A model generated the notes under the pieces. That model saw nothing but the letters and a program-made list of their open reading frames with translations. It ran no database searches and was not told the DNA's origin. A stretch of 64,000 nt of DNA from Cinnamomum chago (taxonomy: Eukaryota > Streptophyta > Magnoliopsida > Laurales > Lauraceae). Positions within the stretch are counted from its first letter, which is position 1; every line of letters begins with the position of its first letter. A program made the translations under genes and the position numbers. This document shows positions 9,999-22,472 of this stretch, in pieces. The stretch is from the NCBI GenBank assembly GCA_038049695.1, contig CP142456.1, positions 74,113,422 to 74,177,421 of the forward strand, in the 5' to 3' direction.

Positions 9999-11985
9999 GG
10001 AGACTGGTTTGGGCGAGAGACTCTACCTCTTGTTCTCCTAGTAATTGGTCCAGCAGAGGAGTCTTTGGAAAGATTAGGCCTTCCTAAGACTTTGCATTTG
10101 TTTTGATGGCTGGGTTTGGTGGTGACCACTTTTGAGGGGGAGCTGAGAGGTTCTGAGTGGGGCTTGGTTCCGGAAGGGGACGTAGCTGGAAGGGGGGACT
10201 GGCCTAATTGTTCTACTGAGGACTGGACAGCTAAAGGAGGGGAGAGGGGGCCAAGTGGCTGTGGTACTTGAGGAGGGATTGGAGGCTCAAAGCCTGGAGG
10301 AGGTTCTGAGGAAGTAGGAGAGTTGCCTCCTAGGAAGGTTTGGAGATTGCGGCCAAAAGTTGAGGGGTTCAGTACTGGATCTATGAAAGAGCATTTATCT
10401 AGGATATCAAAAGCATTAGAAGTATCAATTGGTTCAATGGGAATCCTTTGGAGGACCTCTGTGATTGCATCATAAGGCAGGTCTGAGAAAGATAGGGAGG
10501 AGGATTTTGGAGTGGAGGAGGTATTATTTGAAGAAGTGATAGGAGGTGGAAGAAGGGGACTAGTTACTGCTGGGTTGGGTTGGGATTGGTTAGAACTGGA
10601 AGGTGGTTGGATTAGATCCTGAAGTTGGGGAGATGGCCTAGTCTGGGAGAAAGCTAGAGGTTGGGAGAAGGCTAAAGGTTGGGAGGGTTGCCTAATCTGG
10701 GGACCTGAAGGAGTTGGAAGTAAAGCAGGGGAAGGAGAGAAGATAGGGACAGGGGTGGAAGAGTTGGAGAGTTGGTTTGGGTTAGCCAGACTGGCTGGAG
10801 AGGGATTGGTTTGGCCTGGAGGGACTTGATCTGAGGATAGAAGGGTTAAAGGAGATGAAGAGGAAACAGTTTCTGGAGAGACTGAAGCTGCGCTGGTTTT
10901 GCCTATTGGAGAGAAGGGGCAGGAAGAGAACTTGTGGCCAGCTGAAAGACAGTGAGAACAAGGGAGATTTTCATATTCGATGGCTATCTCCAGTTCTGCC
11001 TCACCTTGTAGTTCCACTAGGATTGAGTTAGGTCTGGTTTTGGACAGATCAATATTGATTAAGACTCTGGCAAAAGAGAGGATTTTTTGACTCATGGTGA
11101 TATTGTCAAGCTTGATAGGGAGACCTATTGAGTTGGCTATTGAGAAGATGATATTTTGGCTCCAGCAATGGTAGGGCAGCCCTTTTAGTCTAATCCAGAC
11201 TGGTGCTAAGGACGGCCATGGAGATTCCTCTTGACCTGGAGACCAAGGCAGGAAGAGGACTTTCAGCTTGTCCATTGTGAGGGGAGAAAGACCTAGGATG
11301 TAGGCTTTATCTTCTGGTGAGTTGAAACGAAAGAGAAAGAAACCTTTGATTGTTAGGGAAACCATGCATGGCCTTGAGAGAGGCCAGAGTTTGGCTCTCT
11401 CCTCGACCCATTCCAGAGAAGGGCGCCTACCTACAAATCTACCAATGACAGCATTTGTGAAAGACTCTTTGCTAGAAAAGATCATGGATTGAGGGATTGT
11501 AAGGGACGGCTTACCATTTTTCCAAGAGGAAGCTGGGTAGGATGCAGGAGGCAGACTGAGGGTAGGAGGTTGCAGAGGAGTTGAGACGAATAGATTTGCA
11601 AAAGAAGGCCTGAGGAGAGAGGGAGAGCTAGCTGTCTGGGGGACAGGTGGGAAAATTGGGGAAAAGTTTGAGATCTGGGAAGCAACTTGTGGAAGTGAGA
11701 GCTGACTATGCTGGGGGTAATAAGTGTGTTGGTTGGGTTGACAGGGGAGGGGGGGAAGTTATGAGGGGAGTGGACAGGTTGGGGAACCGATTGGAGGGCT
11801 GGTTGGGGGACTGGTTGGGGGATAAAAGGGGGGACTGAAGAGGAGGCTAATAGAGGAGGGAAGTGGTGGGGATGAAAGATCAGTCCTTCGCAGCCGGGAA
11901 CGGGGGGAGCTATGGCCGGAGAGGACGCTGGAGGCTGAGAAGAGGTGGGCGGGAACTTCAAATTCAAATTTTGAGATAGGTCCAT
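9995..11985 (-). pseudogene. LINE ORF1: DUF4283 domain with CCHC zinc knuckle
   Basis: RNA-binding ORF1 protein of the LINE. The N-terminus (from 11,985, MDLSQNLNLKFPP) is Pro/Ser/Gln-rich and leaves the frame near 11,640. From about 11,580 to 9,995 a second frame is open. It holds a DUF4283-type domain (SLTIKGFFLFRF, WIRLKGLPYHCWS), then CSHCLSAGHKFSSC, a CX2CX4HX4C zinc knuckle, and a long Pro/Ser-rich tail. The TGA stop overlaps the ORF2 start as ATGA. A single frameshift separates the two parts. The family is known to coat LINE RNA before reverse transcription. Confidence 0.88.
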
Positions 11986-12083
11986 CGTTCTTCGAGAGAA
12001 TGAAATGAAGGGAATTCTTTTGAAACAAAGCTATGGAACGACCTGGAAAAGATGCAGAGCCCTAAAAAGAAATAAGTTAAGAA

Positions 12084-12672
12084 CTCTCCATTTAACTTTG
12101 GCTATACATGAATGCTCTGTACAATAGTGGGACACATCTGATCTACAACCATACATTAGTACTATTGTTAGGTTCCTAGTACAACCCTCGTGTGCACCCA
12201 AGGTGAAGTGATGATCCAATGCCTTTCTAACACAACCAACAGACTATAAAATTATTGTTGTGTCATTTCTCATCATCAATTGGTTTTGGGATAAGTGGTA
12301 GCTCAATGGAGTCCGAGATCCTACAAGTGATATCAGAGCCTGGTAGTACAATGGTGAATTTTGCTCCCTTAAAAGCAATATTTGGGCTTTACAATGGTGA
12401 ATTTTGCTCCCTTCAAAGCAATATCTGGGCTTTTCTTATCTTACTTAGTATCTAAGCCTACCTTCTAATATTCAAGCAGATTGCATGACATACCTGCATG
12501 CTTAAACTAATGACTTCATACAAAACAAGCCCTAGTCTGGATAGTATATTCAAACCATATGTCCATTTTTTCCAAGGAGACGGTTACTCTCCTCTTCTGA
12601 GTCGTCTGAATTCTATAAAAGAGACTGAAAGCAGCCAGTTTCCTGTTGGGAGGGCCCTCAAGTCTCACCAAA
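12084..12672 (+). promoter_or_regulatory. duplicated 5' flank of the split first exon
   Basis: Aligns with 42,835-43,429, upstream of the intact first exon at 43,430 (shared phrases TTTGGCTATACATGA and GGGACACATCTGATCTACA). A roughly 43-bp tandem duplication (CAATGGTGAATTTTGCTCCC, twice) lies at about 12,347-12,435. This is the presumed promoter and 5' leader of the exon at 12,673; the LINE at 6,300-12,083 has separated it from its distal part. Confidence 0.6.
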
Positions 12673-12785
12673 ATGAGCACTAATGCGGATTGTGAAGAGA
12701 ACAATTTTGAGTAAATTCGTGAAAGGTTCCTCAAAACAATCTTGTAAGGCATCCAGTCCAACAATTTTTTCTCTAATGCCTATAG

Positions 12786-14435
12786 TGTTGGAAGTAGGTG
12801 GGCCTCATGGATGTGTTTTCAAAACTTTTTGACCCACTTGACTCAGGAATCAAGTACCTATAAGGCCATAAACCACATCCAGGATGCAATCCCTCTACCT
12901 CATCAATCATGTACAGCAATAAACTCTATCTAAAATACATTTGGAGCTCGGTTGTACTCTAATGAAGAAGAAGACTTGCTTGATGAAAAAACTCTTTCTT
13001 TGTAAGCAACTTAAGATCTCCAAGACCTCTTAGTCTTCCACCCTATGTCCCGTATCAGATCTCTTCTCTAAATGAGATGAGTGGGATCTCCTAAAGAAAA
13101 CAACTAGAAGCTCTAAAAGAATTAGAGGAGAACTAGAAGAAAGAGAGGAGAAATTCGTGCAACACTTGCACTTAGGGAGCTTGGGCGTGGATTTCCATGT
13201 AGGATGTCCAAGGGGTGTTCCCCTTTTTATAGCCTTGGCAACCTCCCTTACTAATTAAAATAAAAGTCCAACTTCCATTAAAAAATTAATAACTTTCTCC
13301 TTTCTAATTTTTATAGAAGTCTCACTTCCACAACAAGTAGTAATTTACTAATACCACTATTAGAAGTCTCACTTCAAATAGAAATAGTAACTTTCTAATT
13401 CATTTCTTTTAGAGTTCAAGAGAATTAGTATCTTTCTAATATCTTGAGCTAGCATGGGGACCACTAGGGATTCTATAGAAAGCTGGCTCCAACTAGGACA
13501 CTGTGACCCCACATCTCATGTGCAATCCGGGCCCATAGTTAATTATAAATAACTTCACTATATAAATGCAATTGCACTCCAGTCTTAGGAATAAATTACA
13601 AAGAAGACCCTAAACTTTTCAATTACCACAAGTAGACCCCTCTATCAATATCCATGGATCAATTGGATTAAACCAGTCCCGTCCTATCTTAAATCTACAT
13701 CTTATTATCCTTGAGCCTCAATTAATCGCAATGATCATCAGTACCATCCAATTAACTCTTAATTAAGATGGGTGCGCACTTACTAATAACAGATCCATTA
13801 ATTGACACAAGGGGATAATATAGATAGATTCCATCTTGACCATTGAATATTCTCACAGTTCTACTATCACGTACCCAAGACACCGAGGTGTTGACCTACA
13901 GTTAGCCTCACTCATTGGTGCCTCAAAGTAAATGAATAGACAGAAACTTGAGTTCATCAATGTCTCATTATTCAGAGCCTATTGCTAGGGAATTATGAGA
14001 GTAGATCTTAAAATAAAGACAGTGTTCCATAAGGTGCTTCTCAAGATCCTTCAATACATCCAATGTACCAGCACCATAATCCGGAATCTTACATTCCGAT
14101 GATCGAGACAAATCACACTATCTTATAGTGATCAAAGTACTGCAACCTTATCAGATGAGATACCCGGTCTCATCACTGGTTGTGAAGATATTTAAGTATA
14201 ACATTTGTGACACATGTCTCCCTTATACGGATCTCATCCATACACATATATCATATCTAATACATTAATGGGACCCGGTCCATCTCATGAACCATCATGT
14301 CATAAGTATTGGTTATGTGCATAAATTAACAAAACACCATTCATCTCATAAAAGGAAAGCATGATTTTATTGATAAATAAAGAAATTAATCAATTTATTA
14401 CATCATATGATAGATTGAGACCATACAAACTAACA
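12786..14435. mobile_element. solo LTR, 1,650 bp, with 5-bp TSD
   Basis: Begins TGTTGG and ends CTAACA, and is flanked by TATAG at 12,781-12,785 and 14,436-14,440. No gag, pol, primer site or second LTR lies nearby, so it is a solo LTR left by LTR-LTR recombination. Size and style suit a Ty1/copia element with large LTRs, but without internal sequence superfamily and orientation are unproven. Confidence 0.85.
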
Positions 14436-14462
14436 TATAGCCCACACAACTGGACATATTTT

Positions 14463-16185
14463 GGTGAGAGGTCCCTAGATACGCCACATTAGATTTTTTT
14501 ATGACTGATTTGCCTTTTTAACTGTTTAAGCATAAAATCTTGAATTTTAAAATTTCAAATCTTCCATTCTCCCTCATTCCTAGGGCAAGGTTCTCTTTCA
14601 TTCGCGATTGTCCTGGAGAATCAACCCATAACAGATCTTCTTCGTTTCTCTTCTCTTCTCCGACAATGAGCGACGGCGGCGTGGTTGCACAACAATGCTC
14701 CTCCAACAACAGTAGCAGCGATCTTCTTCGTTTCTCTTCTCTTTTTTGTTGTCTTCTCCGGCAGCAATCACATTAATCAATACCAGTCCTCAAATCTCAG
14801 TATAGCATCCGGATTCTCCTACCAACCGCAACTTCGGCAATTGAAATCCTCTACTTCAAATTTCTGTAACAGGGACGATGCCCGATCATCTGTCTCTGCA
14901 ACCACCCCGAACCCTCTTGTTCCGATCAAACCGACCAAATCTTCTCCAGGTGGGCACCCTCTGATTTCTCATATTAGTGACAACCCACTACGTCCATCCC
15001 TGAGTTTCGGCAATCTGCAACTCGAGAATCATGTGACCCCACCAGAGATCAACTCGATCTCTTTCTCTGATCTTCCACAACAGTTCTGCAACTCAGAAAC
15101 TGCAACTTAGAAACTCCTGTTCCAGCAAGGCGACAACGCCCAGTGGACCTTGAGGTCTCCTCCGATCTGAGCCAAGCACCTAGATCTTTGCCTCCGATTC
15201 CTTTACTCTGCAATCCTTGATCACAAAATCAACATGTTCTTTGTGGCCCATCTTTGACAAGATCTGATCCAATCTTTAAAAGAGCAAACAGAGTATGGAT
15301 CAACAATGCCTCACTCTGATTCAAGCGGGCAGAAGAACATCAACGGTTATTAGGTGATCCATTTTGGCAAATTTATCTGAGTTTTTGCAAATTTATTTGA
15401 GTTTTTGAAAAATTTATCTGAGTTTCTGACAAATTTATCTCCATTTTGGAAATTTTAGAAAAATTGTTTAACAAATCTTTTTGTATTTTTGGCAAATTTA
15501 TCTAAGTTTTTAGAAAATCTACCTGAGTTTTTGGGAAAATTTATTTGCATTTCTTGAAATCTATTTATGTTTTTTAATTTTATTTGTGTCTTTTGAAATT
15601 TATTTGCGTCTTCTCAAATTTATTTGCGTCTTCTCAAATTTATTTGCATTTTTTAAATAAATTTAATTAAGTTTTGGAAAAAATACTTGAGCTTTTGAAA
15701 AGAATTTCTGAAATTTGAAAAATTGGCTTATCTTAGTTTTGAAAATTGTATTTGCAATTTTTAAAATTTATTTGAATTTTTGAATTTTATTTACGTCTTT
15801 TGAAATTTATTTACACTTTTTTTAATTTTATTTGGGTCTTTTGAAATTTATTTGCATCTTTTGAAATTTATTTACATTTTTTGAATGATATTTGTGTTTT
15901 TTTTAATTATTTCTTTTTTTAATTTATTTTCGTTTTTTGAAAATTTATTTGTGTTTTTTTAGAATTTATTTCAAAATCTCATTAATGGGATTTCATTAAA
16001 CGAGGTCAATTAAATGGTAGTTGACCATTGTTAATGGCATATCCTACTAATCTTAGGATATGATTTAAAGAAATGGTAACTTGGACATTTAAGGTCTTTA
16101 AATTTGGAAAAATGACTTATCACACAATGAAAAAATATTGTAGATCTAAGGTCATAAAGTGAAATGTTCAGGGACCTCTCGCCGA
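14463..16185. mobile_element. non-autonomous TIR element, copy A
   Basis: Ends GGTGAGAGGTCCCT (left) and AGGGACCTCTCGCC (right) are inverted. Subterminal sequence matches copy B at 40,050-41,918 on both sides: left TTAAAATTTCAAATCTTC and CATTCTCCCTCATT; right TCATTAATGGGATTTCATTA, GTAGTTGACCATT and TTTAAAGAAATGGTAA. The interior holds a short gene-like stretch (about 14,540-15,110) unrelated to copy B, then an AT-rich degenerate tandem array. No transposase. Confidence 0.7.
15355..15990. repeat. degenerate ~20-bp tandem array (TTTGAAATTTATTTGCGTC-like)
   Basis: More than 25 diverged repeats of about 19-22 bp, with variants AAATTTATCTGAGTTTTTG on the left and TTTGAAATTTATTTGCATC on the right. 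The same left-to-right change of variant is seen in the array of copy B at about 40,955-41,755. Confidence 0.8.
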
Positions 16186-16318
16186 ATGCCCCAGCAATTT
16201 CTGTAAGTTGCGCAGTGCCTCTAATGCTCTCTGTAACTCTTGATCTATGGGTTTGGAGTCCCATGTTGGACAAGGCTTTGGCTCCCTTTCAGCAAATCTA
16301 CACAATTTATTCTAACAC

Positions 16319-18096
16319 TAGCAAAGGAGCCAAAATACTAATAATAATAATAATAATAATAAAAGCATATAAGTACTAATAAAAGAATATAAATGTTCAA
16401 TATCAAAATAACAACCTCTTAAGGTAATTCGAAAAGAGCATGTAAATTCCAAATAACATGATAAAGCCACAAAGTCATAAATAAATTCTAAATTTAGAAA
16501 CGTAAACTGATAACAAAAATAGCATATAGATAACTGGACCAATCATGAAAATTTATTATTTTCTATGGCTACCAATTGATATAATGTAACAGTGCATTTG
16601 TACATAAGGGGAGAATTTTCAACAAAGGAAATTTTCTCATATAGTAGTTCAAACTGTGCTTTACTTCCTCTTTATCTTCACCCCACGCATGTTTAACATT
16701 CCTTTGCTGAACCCATTTATTTTACCATTAGTCTTAAGAAAATCGATTCCACACAAACAAATGGAACCTCCTTAATTTTGTCAAGACCCATTTTAAAATT
16801 CCTTGGTCTTTGCCCCAAGAGCTTCATCTATACATAAATTAAGATATATTCGAATGTATTTTCCTAATTTGAATATTTTGGGTTTATTTATGATGTTGAA
16901 GCTATAAAACTTATCATAACCAATTTGAGGTATGCATGGTCCAAAGGGGCCTTAATTAATTCAAGGTAGGTCCACCAGAATCTAAACAGAATTTTGAACA
17001 TGAGTTATAATAGAACTAAAAGTGAAAATGCACTACTATATCATAGTAGTTATTGATTAAATTAAATCTAAACACAGAAATGCAATAAAATGAAAATGAT
17101 AAATAATAATTACATGGCCATAGACAATTGTTTCCTGTCACTGGACTTATCTACCGGCCATCTTGGCATGATTCAATGGGTCCTACATTGAGTCAAGCTA
17201 ATGCGTGGGGACTTCCTTGATTATTAGCTCAATCACGTCAGAATACATTAGATGATTGCTTCAACAAGAGGGGAAAAAAATATTTTAATTACATGATAAA
17301 ATATTATTTGTGTTAATTATATGATATCATTTATCATATGTTTAATGAATATTCCCATTAATTATGGTCAGATAGAGAATTGGGGTCACTGTAATTAATC
17401 AGAAGTACGATCATAGAGAAGAAAATTAATTGTAAGAGATTTACTAAAAGCAATAAACCATATCGTTGTTAATAAGATGCAAATAGCAAATGCAGAGTTG
17501 AGACGTGAGATTGTCAATCTACACATTCTCTAAACAAATACTGAATCCTAAAAATCAATGAGTAGGCAGAAGAAATCAGATTCTTATCAAGTTCTCAGGT
17601 ATAACGTAACTTGATACTTGATAGTAGACTACGAATGAACCAAACCAACACTTGAAGAACTCTAAACACTTAAAATTCAATCTTTGTATCAATTTTCTTC
17701 ATCCTAGAATGTCATAGAATGAGATTTGCGCTCTATCAATACAAAAGCATGCTATCCATCAAGAGAGCATTATCAGCATCCAAATGCTAAAATAAAATGC
17801 ATCCTGATGAAATGGAGTAGCAAACTCAAAATGGGTGTTATTTCATGGGTATCCATTGTTTTCATAGACAAAATGGTATAGAAATTCCAATAGTTATAAC
17901 TTGCAATCAATATCCATGCGTCCGATAAATGATACCTCGGTGATAACTGGCCTTTCTTTGGCACAGAGAGTGGATTTTGTAATTTTCAGTGACCACACAA
18001 CCTCAAAACTTCAGTACATTTTAAAACATTTTCATCATAAAATAACAAATGTTGGCAAAAGTAAAAGGAACCTCAACATGCATGCCGATGTATACA
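16319..18096. other. non-genic insertion relative to the paralogous intron
   Basis: The paralogous block at 43,586-43,610 passes straight from exon end to the intron phrase ATTAAATTTCTACATAGCC, which here resumes only at about 19,186. The extra DNA (16,319-19,185, including the hAT element) has an (ATA)n microsatellite at about 16,339-16,362 and otherwise AT-rich sequence. I see no genes or clear element ends. Confidence 0.55.
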
Positions 18097-19059
18097 CAGG
18101 GCCGGCTCGAGACAATTCAAGGCCTAAAGCGGCAATCCTAAATAAAGCAATTTCTTTGGTTTAATATTATTATGAATGTTTTATTTAAAATTTATTTTTC
18201 TTGCTTTTTTGTGATGAAAAATTACTAATTAAGTTTTTATATTCAAGTTTTGCTAACATATCTTAAGTCTACCTCCAAAACCCACATGACAATCTTATGC
18301 CCATCCCCAAAACTTATATGAAACTCTTGGGTCACAAAATCCAACTACCTATTTGGCTCCAAACCCACCCACCAAAAAAAAAAAAAAAAAACTTTAGTCT
18401 GCCACTGGTGGGGCTCGAAGCATTTTCACCTCCACATATACACCATGGGTCAGGATCATCCAAGATAGACTTCAGAGGTGTGCCTCACGTATTGGATGTT
18501 CCAGATGCACAGTGCTCATATGCACTGTGGGCAAGTGAATAAATTTCAACGGTACCCATTGTTTATCTTAAATGTTAAGATCTATTATTAGGGTTAAAAT
18601 CTCAAGCTATGGATCTATTACAGTCACATCATGGACCAAATTTGAATGAGCCCTATTGAAATAAGATACACAAAAATAATGAGAAATGCTTGAAAAGCAT
18701 ATTCATGACTGAATGTATTGCTGAGATTTGATACACATAGACTACTAGAAATATAATGGTGTGCCAAATTAATTGAACTCCTAACAATAGAATTATAAGG
18801 GGCAGATTTGGAAATATAATATGTCATAAATGACACTTTAAGACCCCATGAAAATCTTGGTTGTATCTTTTCAAGAGAGAGTCATTATGGGGCCTTATAT
18901 TTTGGAGAGAAAAAAAAAAAAAAAAAGAGATGGCAGGAGACAAGTTTGATTTTTGGGGTTTTCAAAAGATGTTAGCTGTTATTATGAGGCCATTTTTTGT
19001 CCTTATTTTTTTGGGCCTAAAGCAAAGGCTTTATTGGCCTTATGGTACAGCCGGCCCTG
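18097..19059. mobile_element. hAT-type non-autonomous element (963 bp)
   Basis: Terminal inverted repeats CAGGGCCGGC and GCCGGCCCTG, the classic plant hAT end. It is flanked by TGTATACA (18,089-18,096) and TATATACA (19,060-19,067), an 8-bp duplication with one mismatch, as hAT elements make. Inside, the matching phrases AAGGCCTAAAGC (left) and GGCCTAAAGCAAAGG (right) lie near each end. An oligo-A run lies at 18,369-18,390. No transposase remains. Confidence 0.85.
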
Positions 19060-19567
19060 TATATACAGCTGAAACTACAACACGATCATCGAGCTCATAC
19101 AAATCAATCTAACCCTATTGATGTGACAGATTGAACTTCGAAGAACTATCATTTCATTGTACATGCCAATTGAATAAGATGTGGATTTTCTTTCCAGTAT
19201 TAAATTTTTACATAGCCTCCTGTGTATCCGCTTGGTGTGAATATACATTAGTTAAACAGGCCAAACTCACAATGTAAAACATGGGTTTACTTTCAAAAAT
19301 AGTGAACCCATTTCAAATCTGCACAATGGAACTAACCTATGATGCACATTCGAAACCCCTTCGAAAAAGAAGAAACCCCAATTTAACACCAACCTAAATA
19401 GCACTCACTGTTGGATTGAATCACAAAATACCGTCAGCAATTGTACTAGAGCTACCACATTTGTGGGCTCCTCTTCCCATTTGTGTGCGCTCTCCTTCCC
19501 ACATGTGTAGACTACCATACATCGGACATTTTGACCTACCCCTAATGGACAGCAATATCTTTCTAAT
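19060..19567 (+). other. intron-like remnant paralogous to 43,610-44,250
   Basis: From about 19,186, phrases such as ACATAGCCTCC, CGCTTGGTGTGAATA, ACTCACTGTTGGATT and CTAGAGCTACCACATTTGTG align with 43,610-44,250. This is the first intron of the dead paralog. No exon 2 follows. Confidence 0.65.
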
Positions 19568-19704
19568 TTTGCACATCAAAAGGTTCTGTTCTGGTCAATT
19601 GGAGCCATTGCAGTTTTTTCGATTCGTCTTGTGGTCTCGGACAAGGAGATCCTCTCTCTCCCTACTTACTTATCCTTGCTGAAACAATTTTGAACCTCAA
19701 TGTT

Positions 19705-22472
19705 TGTTACACCCCGACCCAACTTAATCTTCATTAGTGTTAATTAATGAGGATTTAGCTTAACTAATCATGTTTAGTTGTAAATCATCGCACTTAGTAC
19801 TCATTAGTCCTTTAGACCGAGTGAATTGAGTCTTGGGTCTTGAATAGGTGAGTGGAGTAGAGTTGACTCACTTGGATTGAGTCAAGGACTTTTCTGTAAT
19901 TATAGATTTTCTCGTTTTGCATCGTTTTCACGTCATCTTGGCGTCATCGCGTGTATTTCGTTGAACACGTCGATTTTCGTATTTAGCTTAACCTCATTTG
20001 GTCACTCGTTGAAGAAATGGACCCTCATTTGACTTAAATTGGAATTATACCCAACTAATGGGCTTTCCTGCAAAATGTCCATCTTTATTACCTACACCAA
20101 CCCCATTTCACTCATTTCATTCGGTTGTTGCATGTGGGCTGTGGAGAGAACCTCCTCCTCCATGATTCCTTTCCATTTCTTTTCCTTTCTCCAAGTCTTG
20201 TTGTGCAAGTGCAAGTGAAGATAAGTGTGGGGCTCTTCCTCTTCATCTTCTTCTTCTTGTTCATCTCCATCTCTTGTTTCAAGAAACCATTTCTTCTCCA
20301 ACTTCAAATTCGGAATTATTACAAGAGGTAGGCTTCAAACTCTTTTGTTTGGATTTTTTGAGTTGTATTAGAGTCAAAAGACCCTTGTGATAGACATGCA
20401 TTCATATTCATGTGTTTTCCATGTGTATTGTGTCTAGGGTTTGAATCTTTTGGGGATTTAGGGTTTGTGTCCAAGAGTGTAGAAGAGTTTGGAAAAGCTT
20501 GAATTTGAGGCAAGTATATGCATAATATGGATTTACATTCTTGTTAATTTCATTGATTCAATGATACTCTTATTCAATGCTCTTAGTTCTTCATAAATGA
20601 ATGGTTTGGATTTGATGAAATTGATTGGAAGGATTGAGTGTTGTAAATGGGAGCATGAAGACTCCATTTTCATGCAGGTTGGGTGTTAGAAGTAGTGGGA
20701 GAAGGAAGGAGGAGAAGGAACCCATCAGAATTTCAAACTTGGAATTCTGGAGTGGGCGCTCGAGCACGCAGAGGGCTGCTCGAGCGAACCAACTCACTGG
20801 AAATTCCGGATTTGGAATTCTGGAGTGGGTGCTCGAGCGCGCATAGGGCCACTCAAGCGCGCAGCACTTCTGGAGACCTCCGCTCGAGCGAATATGGACC
20901 CGCTCGAGCGGACCTGAAGCCAATGATTTTTGGTTTTTGGGCCCCATTAAACGGAGTATTAACCTCCTTTAGCCTACATTAACCCTCCTTAATCCTTCCT
21001 TTAGTAGATTTTGGTGCTCATCCTTACTTCCATAGGAATTTAGGAAATTTTGAGACTTTATGACCTTAAAATGGAATCGTTAACCTTGTTAATTGGTCTA
21101 ATGGATATTTATTAGTCTAACACTATGCCATGAGGGTTAGTTTAGAAACTCAATGTACCTCTCATAAATAGTGGCACCTGAAAAGGTAGTACTACGTTGA
21201 TGTTTGCTAAACTTATTTTGTATTGGACGGTGAAAGACTAAAGGAAATAGTTTAGAAATGGTTAGTAAAAATATCTTGATTCCTCCAATTTATTGCATCT
21301 CATATTGAATTATATCTTCATTTGATAGATCACTCATTATAAAGAAATAAGCTTATTGAATTATCCATATTCTTGAGGTTTAATTGCTTTATTCCTCCGT
21401 CATTCTTCAATCATGTATATCGATTTGGTAATTCTTGGAAATGTGGAAAGAGTAAGTATGTTGTGGTATAGAAATTGAATTGATTCGAATTATAGACAGT
21501 TGAAATACAAACTCACTTAAATCCACATATTATTTCGATTAGTTTGATTTGATTGAGTCGGCACTACCTAGCTTCGACCTTGTGACGCCCGACGGGGTCA
21601 GCACTTGGTTTATTGATTAGAGACTACTGCAGTAAGTCGTCTGGAGTATCGGAACTCCAGAATCGGATAGCCAGTTAGCCTTTGGCCGGGCAGCTGGTGA
21701 CATCCCAACTAGATTTGCTCTCTTTGAGAGGATGAGCTTAAAGTAGTAACCAAATTTGTATGGTTCTTATTTATTGATTCATCAGCATAATTATTCCATC
21801 TTTGCACAATTTGGGTAGCTGATACTTATCATTGTTATTCACTGATTTACTTGTCTTAAATTCAAAGTTGCAACATTATGTAATTTCTTATTTTGCCTAT
21901 ACTTGCTAAATCGTCGTATTGAGATACTACATTTAGTGTCACAGACGCAGATACAGCTCCCGGTCCTGAAGAGGTCCAGGAGAGAGAGGAGGGTACCCAA
22001 GAGGTACCGACAGGATTAGAAGAGTGGTCGGAACTAGGGCCAGCTTAGATTCTACTTCCTCGGAGTGCGCACCACTTTTGAAGATACTATAGTGTGTGTG
22101 TGTGTGTGATGAGTCTTTTTTGTGTGGTCACACATCATTCTTTTGTTTATACTTTTGATAGTGGCTGTATAGGGTTCTTTCATTGACCTTCTTTTGTAAT
22201 TTAATGTATATACTTGTTTAATTCTTTTGTATCACACTTAAATGTTTAATTGCACTGGATGGAAGATGATACCTTCTGTAAATGAATTACGACTTCCGCT
22301 GTATTTAATTGTTATTGTTTATGCTAGTGGGCTAGACTCACAGGTGGATTAGTCGCTTTTTCTCTCCTTCGGGTGTTGTATTGGACTCGAGATAGGTACA
22401 ACATGCGGGAGTACGTGTGACACACCTCGGGGATTACCCTAAGCCAGGGTGATTCAGGACCGGGATGTGACA
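19705..22472 (-). mobile_element. solo LTR 1, chromovirus-like gypsy, 2,768 bp
   Basis: On the - strand it begins TGTCACATCCCGGTCC and ends GGGTCGGGGTGTAACA. The 5-bp duplication ATGTT flanks it (19,700-19,704 and 22,473-22,477), inside a LINE RT reading frame that resumes exactly after it. No internal domain is present. Length and end sequences match the solo LTR at 27,884-30,367. A (GT)n run sits at 22,092-22,108. The Tekay/Del-type assignment rests on LTR size and ends only. Confidence 0.9.
20757..20912. repeat. GCTCGAGC palindrome cluster in solo LTR 1
   Basis: Five copies of the perfect palindrome GCTCGAGC, several extended by GCGC or AGCGG, plus a diverged CTCAAGCGCGC. They lie in pairs within about 155 bp, about 1.05-1.2 kb from the TGTTACACC end of the LTR. 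Confidence 0.85.

Larger units (their letters stand above)
6300..12083 (-). mobile_element. near full-length L1-type LINE with 10-bp target-site duplication
   Basis: Flanked by the direct repeat CTCTCCATTT at 6,290-6,299 and 12,084-12,093. The paralogous uninserted site at about 42,825 shows one TTTCCATTTAA in its place. An oligo-A tail in - orientation abuts the left repeat. Order on -: about 98-bp 5'UTR, ORF1 (11,985 to 9,995), ORF2 (9,998 to about 6,409), 3'UTR. Length 5,784 bp. It sits in the promoter region of a glycosyltransferase-type first exon. ORF1 has one frameshift; ORF2 has four nonsense codons and one frameshift, so the copy is dead but not ancient. Confidence 0.94.
12709..16190. 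mobile_element. nested insertion splitting the first exon (TIR element plus solo LTR)
   Basis: Bounded by related words CAATTTTGA (12,703) and CAATTTCTG (16,191), a possible imperfect 9-bp target-site duplication. The inner edges are roughly inverted: ATTCGTGAAAGGTTCCT near 12,716 against AGGGACCTCTCGCCGAAT near 16,170. Inside, a solo LTR (12,786-14,435) interrupts the left end, and a second inverted end, GGTGAGAGGTCCCT, occurs at about 14,463. The core (14,463-16,185) is homologous to the element at 40,050-41,918. A 9-bp duplication would suggest Mutator; no transposase is present. Confidence 0.65.
12673..16318 (+). pseudogene. glycosyltransferase-type first exon split by a 3.5-kb insertion
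   Basis: Left half 12,673-12,708 (MSTNADCEENN) and right half about 16,191-16,318 (LMLSVTLDLWVW, FQQIY when read in the shifted frame) together match the intact exon at 43,430-43,585. Between them sits a nested insertion. The right half also has a 2-bp deletion (GCGCAGTG against GCTGCAGTG) that breaks the frame, and it lacks the ATG|GT splice donor. The exon would have encoded the N-terminal membrane anchor of a Golgi glycosyltransferase. It is clearly dead. Confidence 0.82.
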
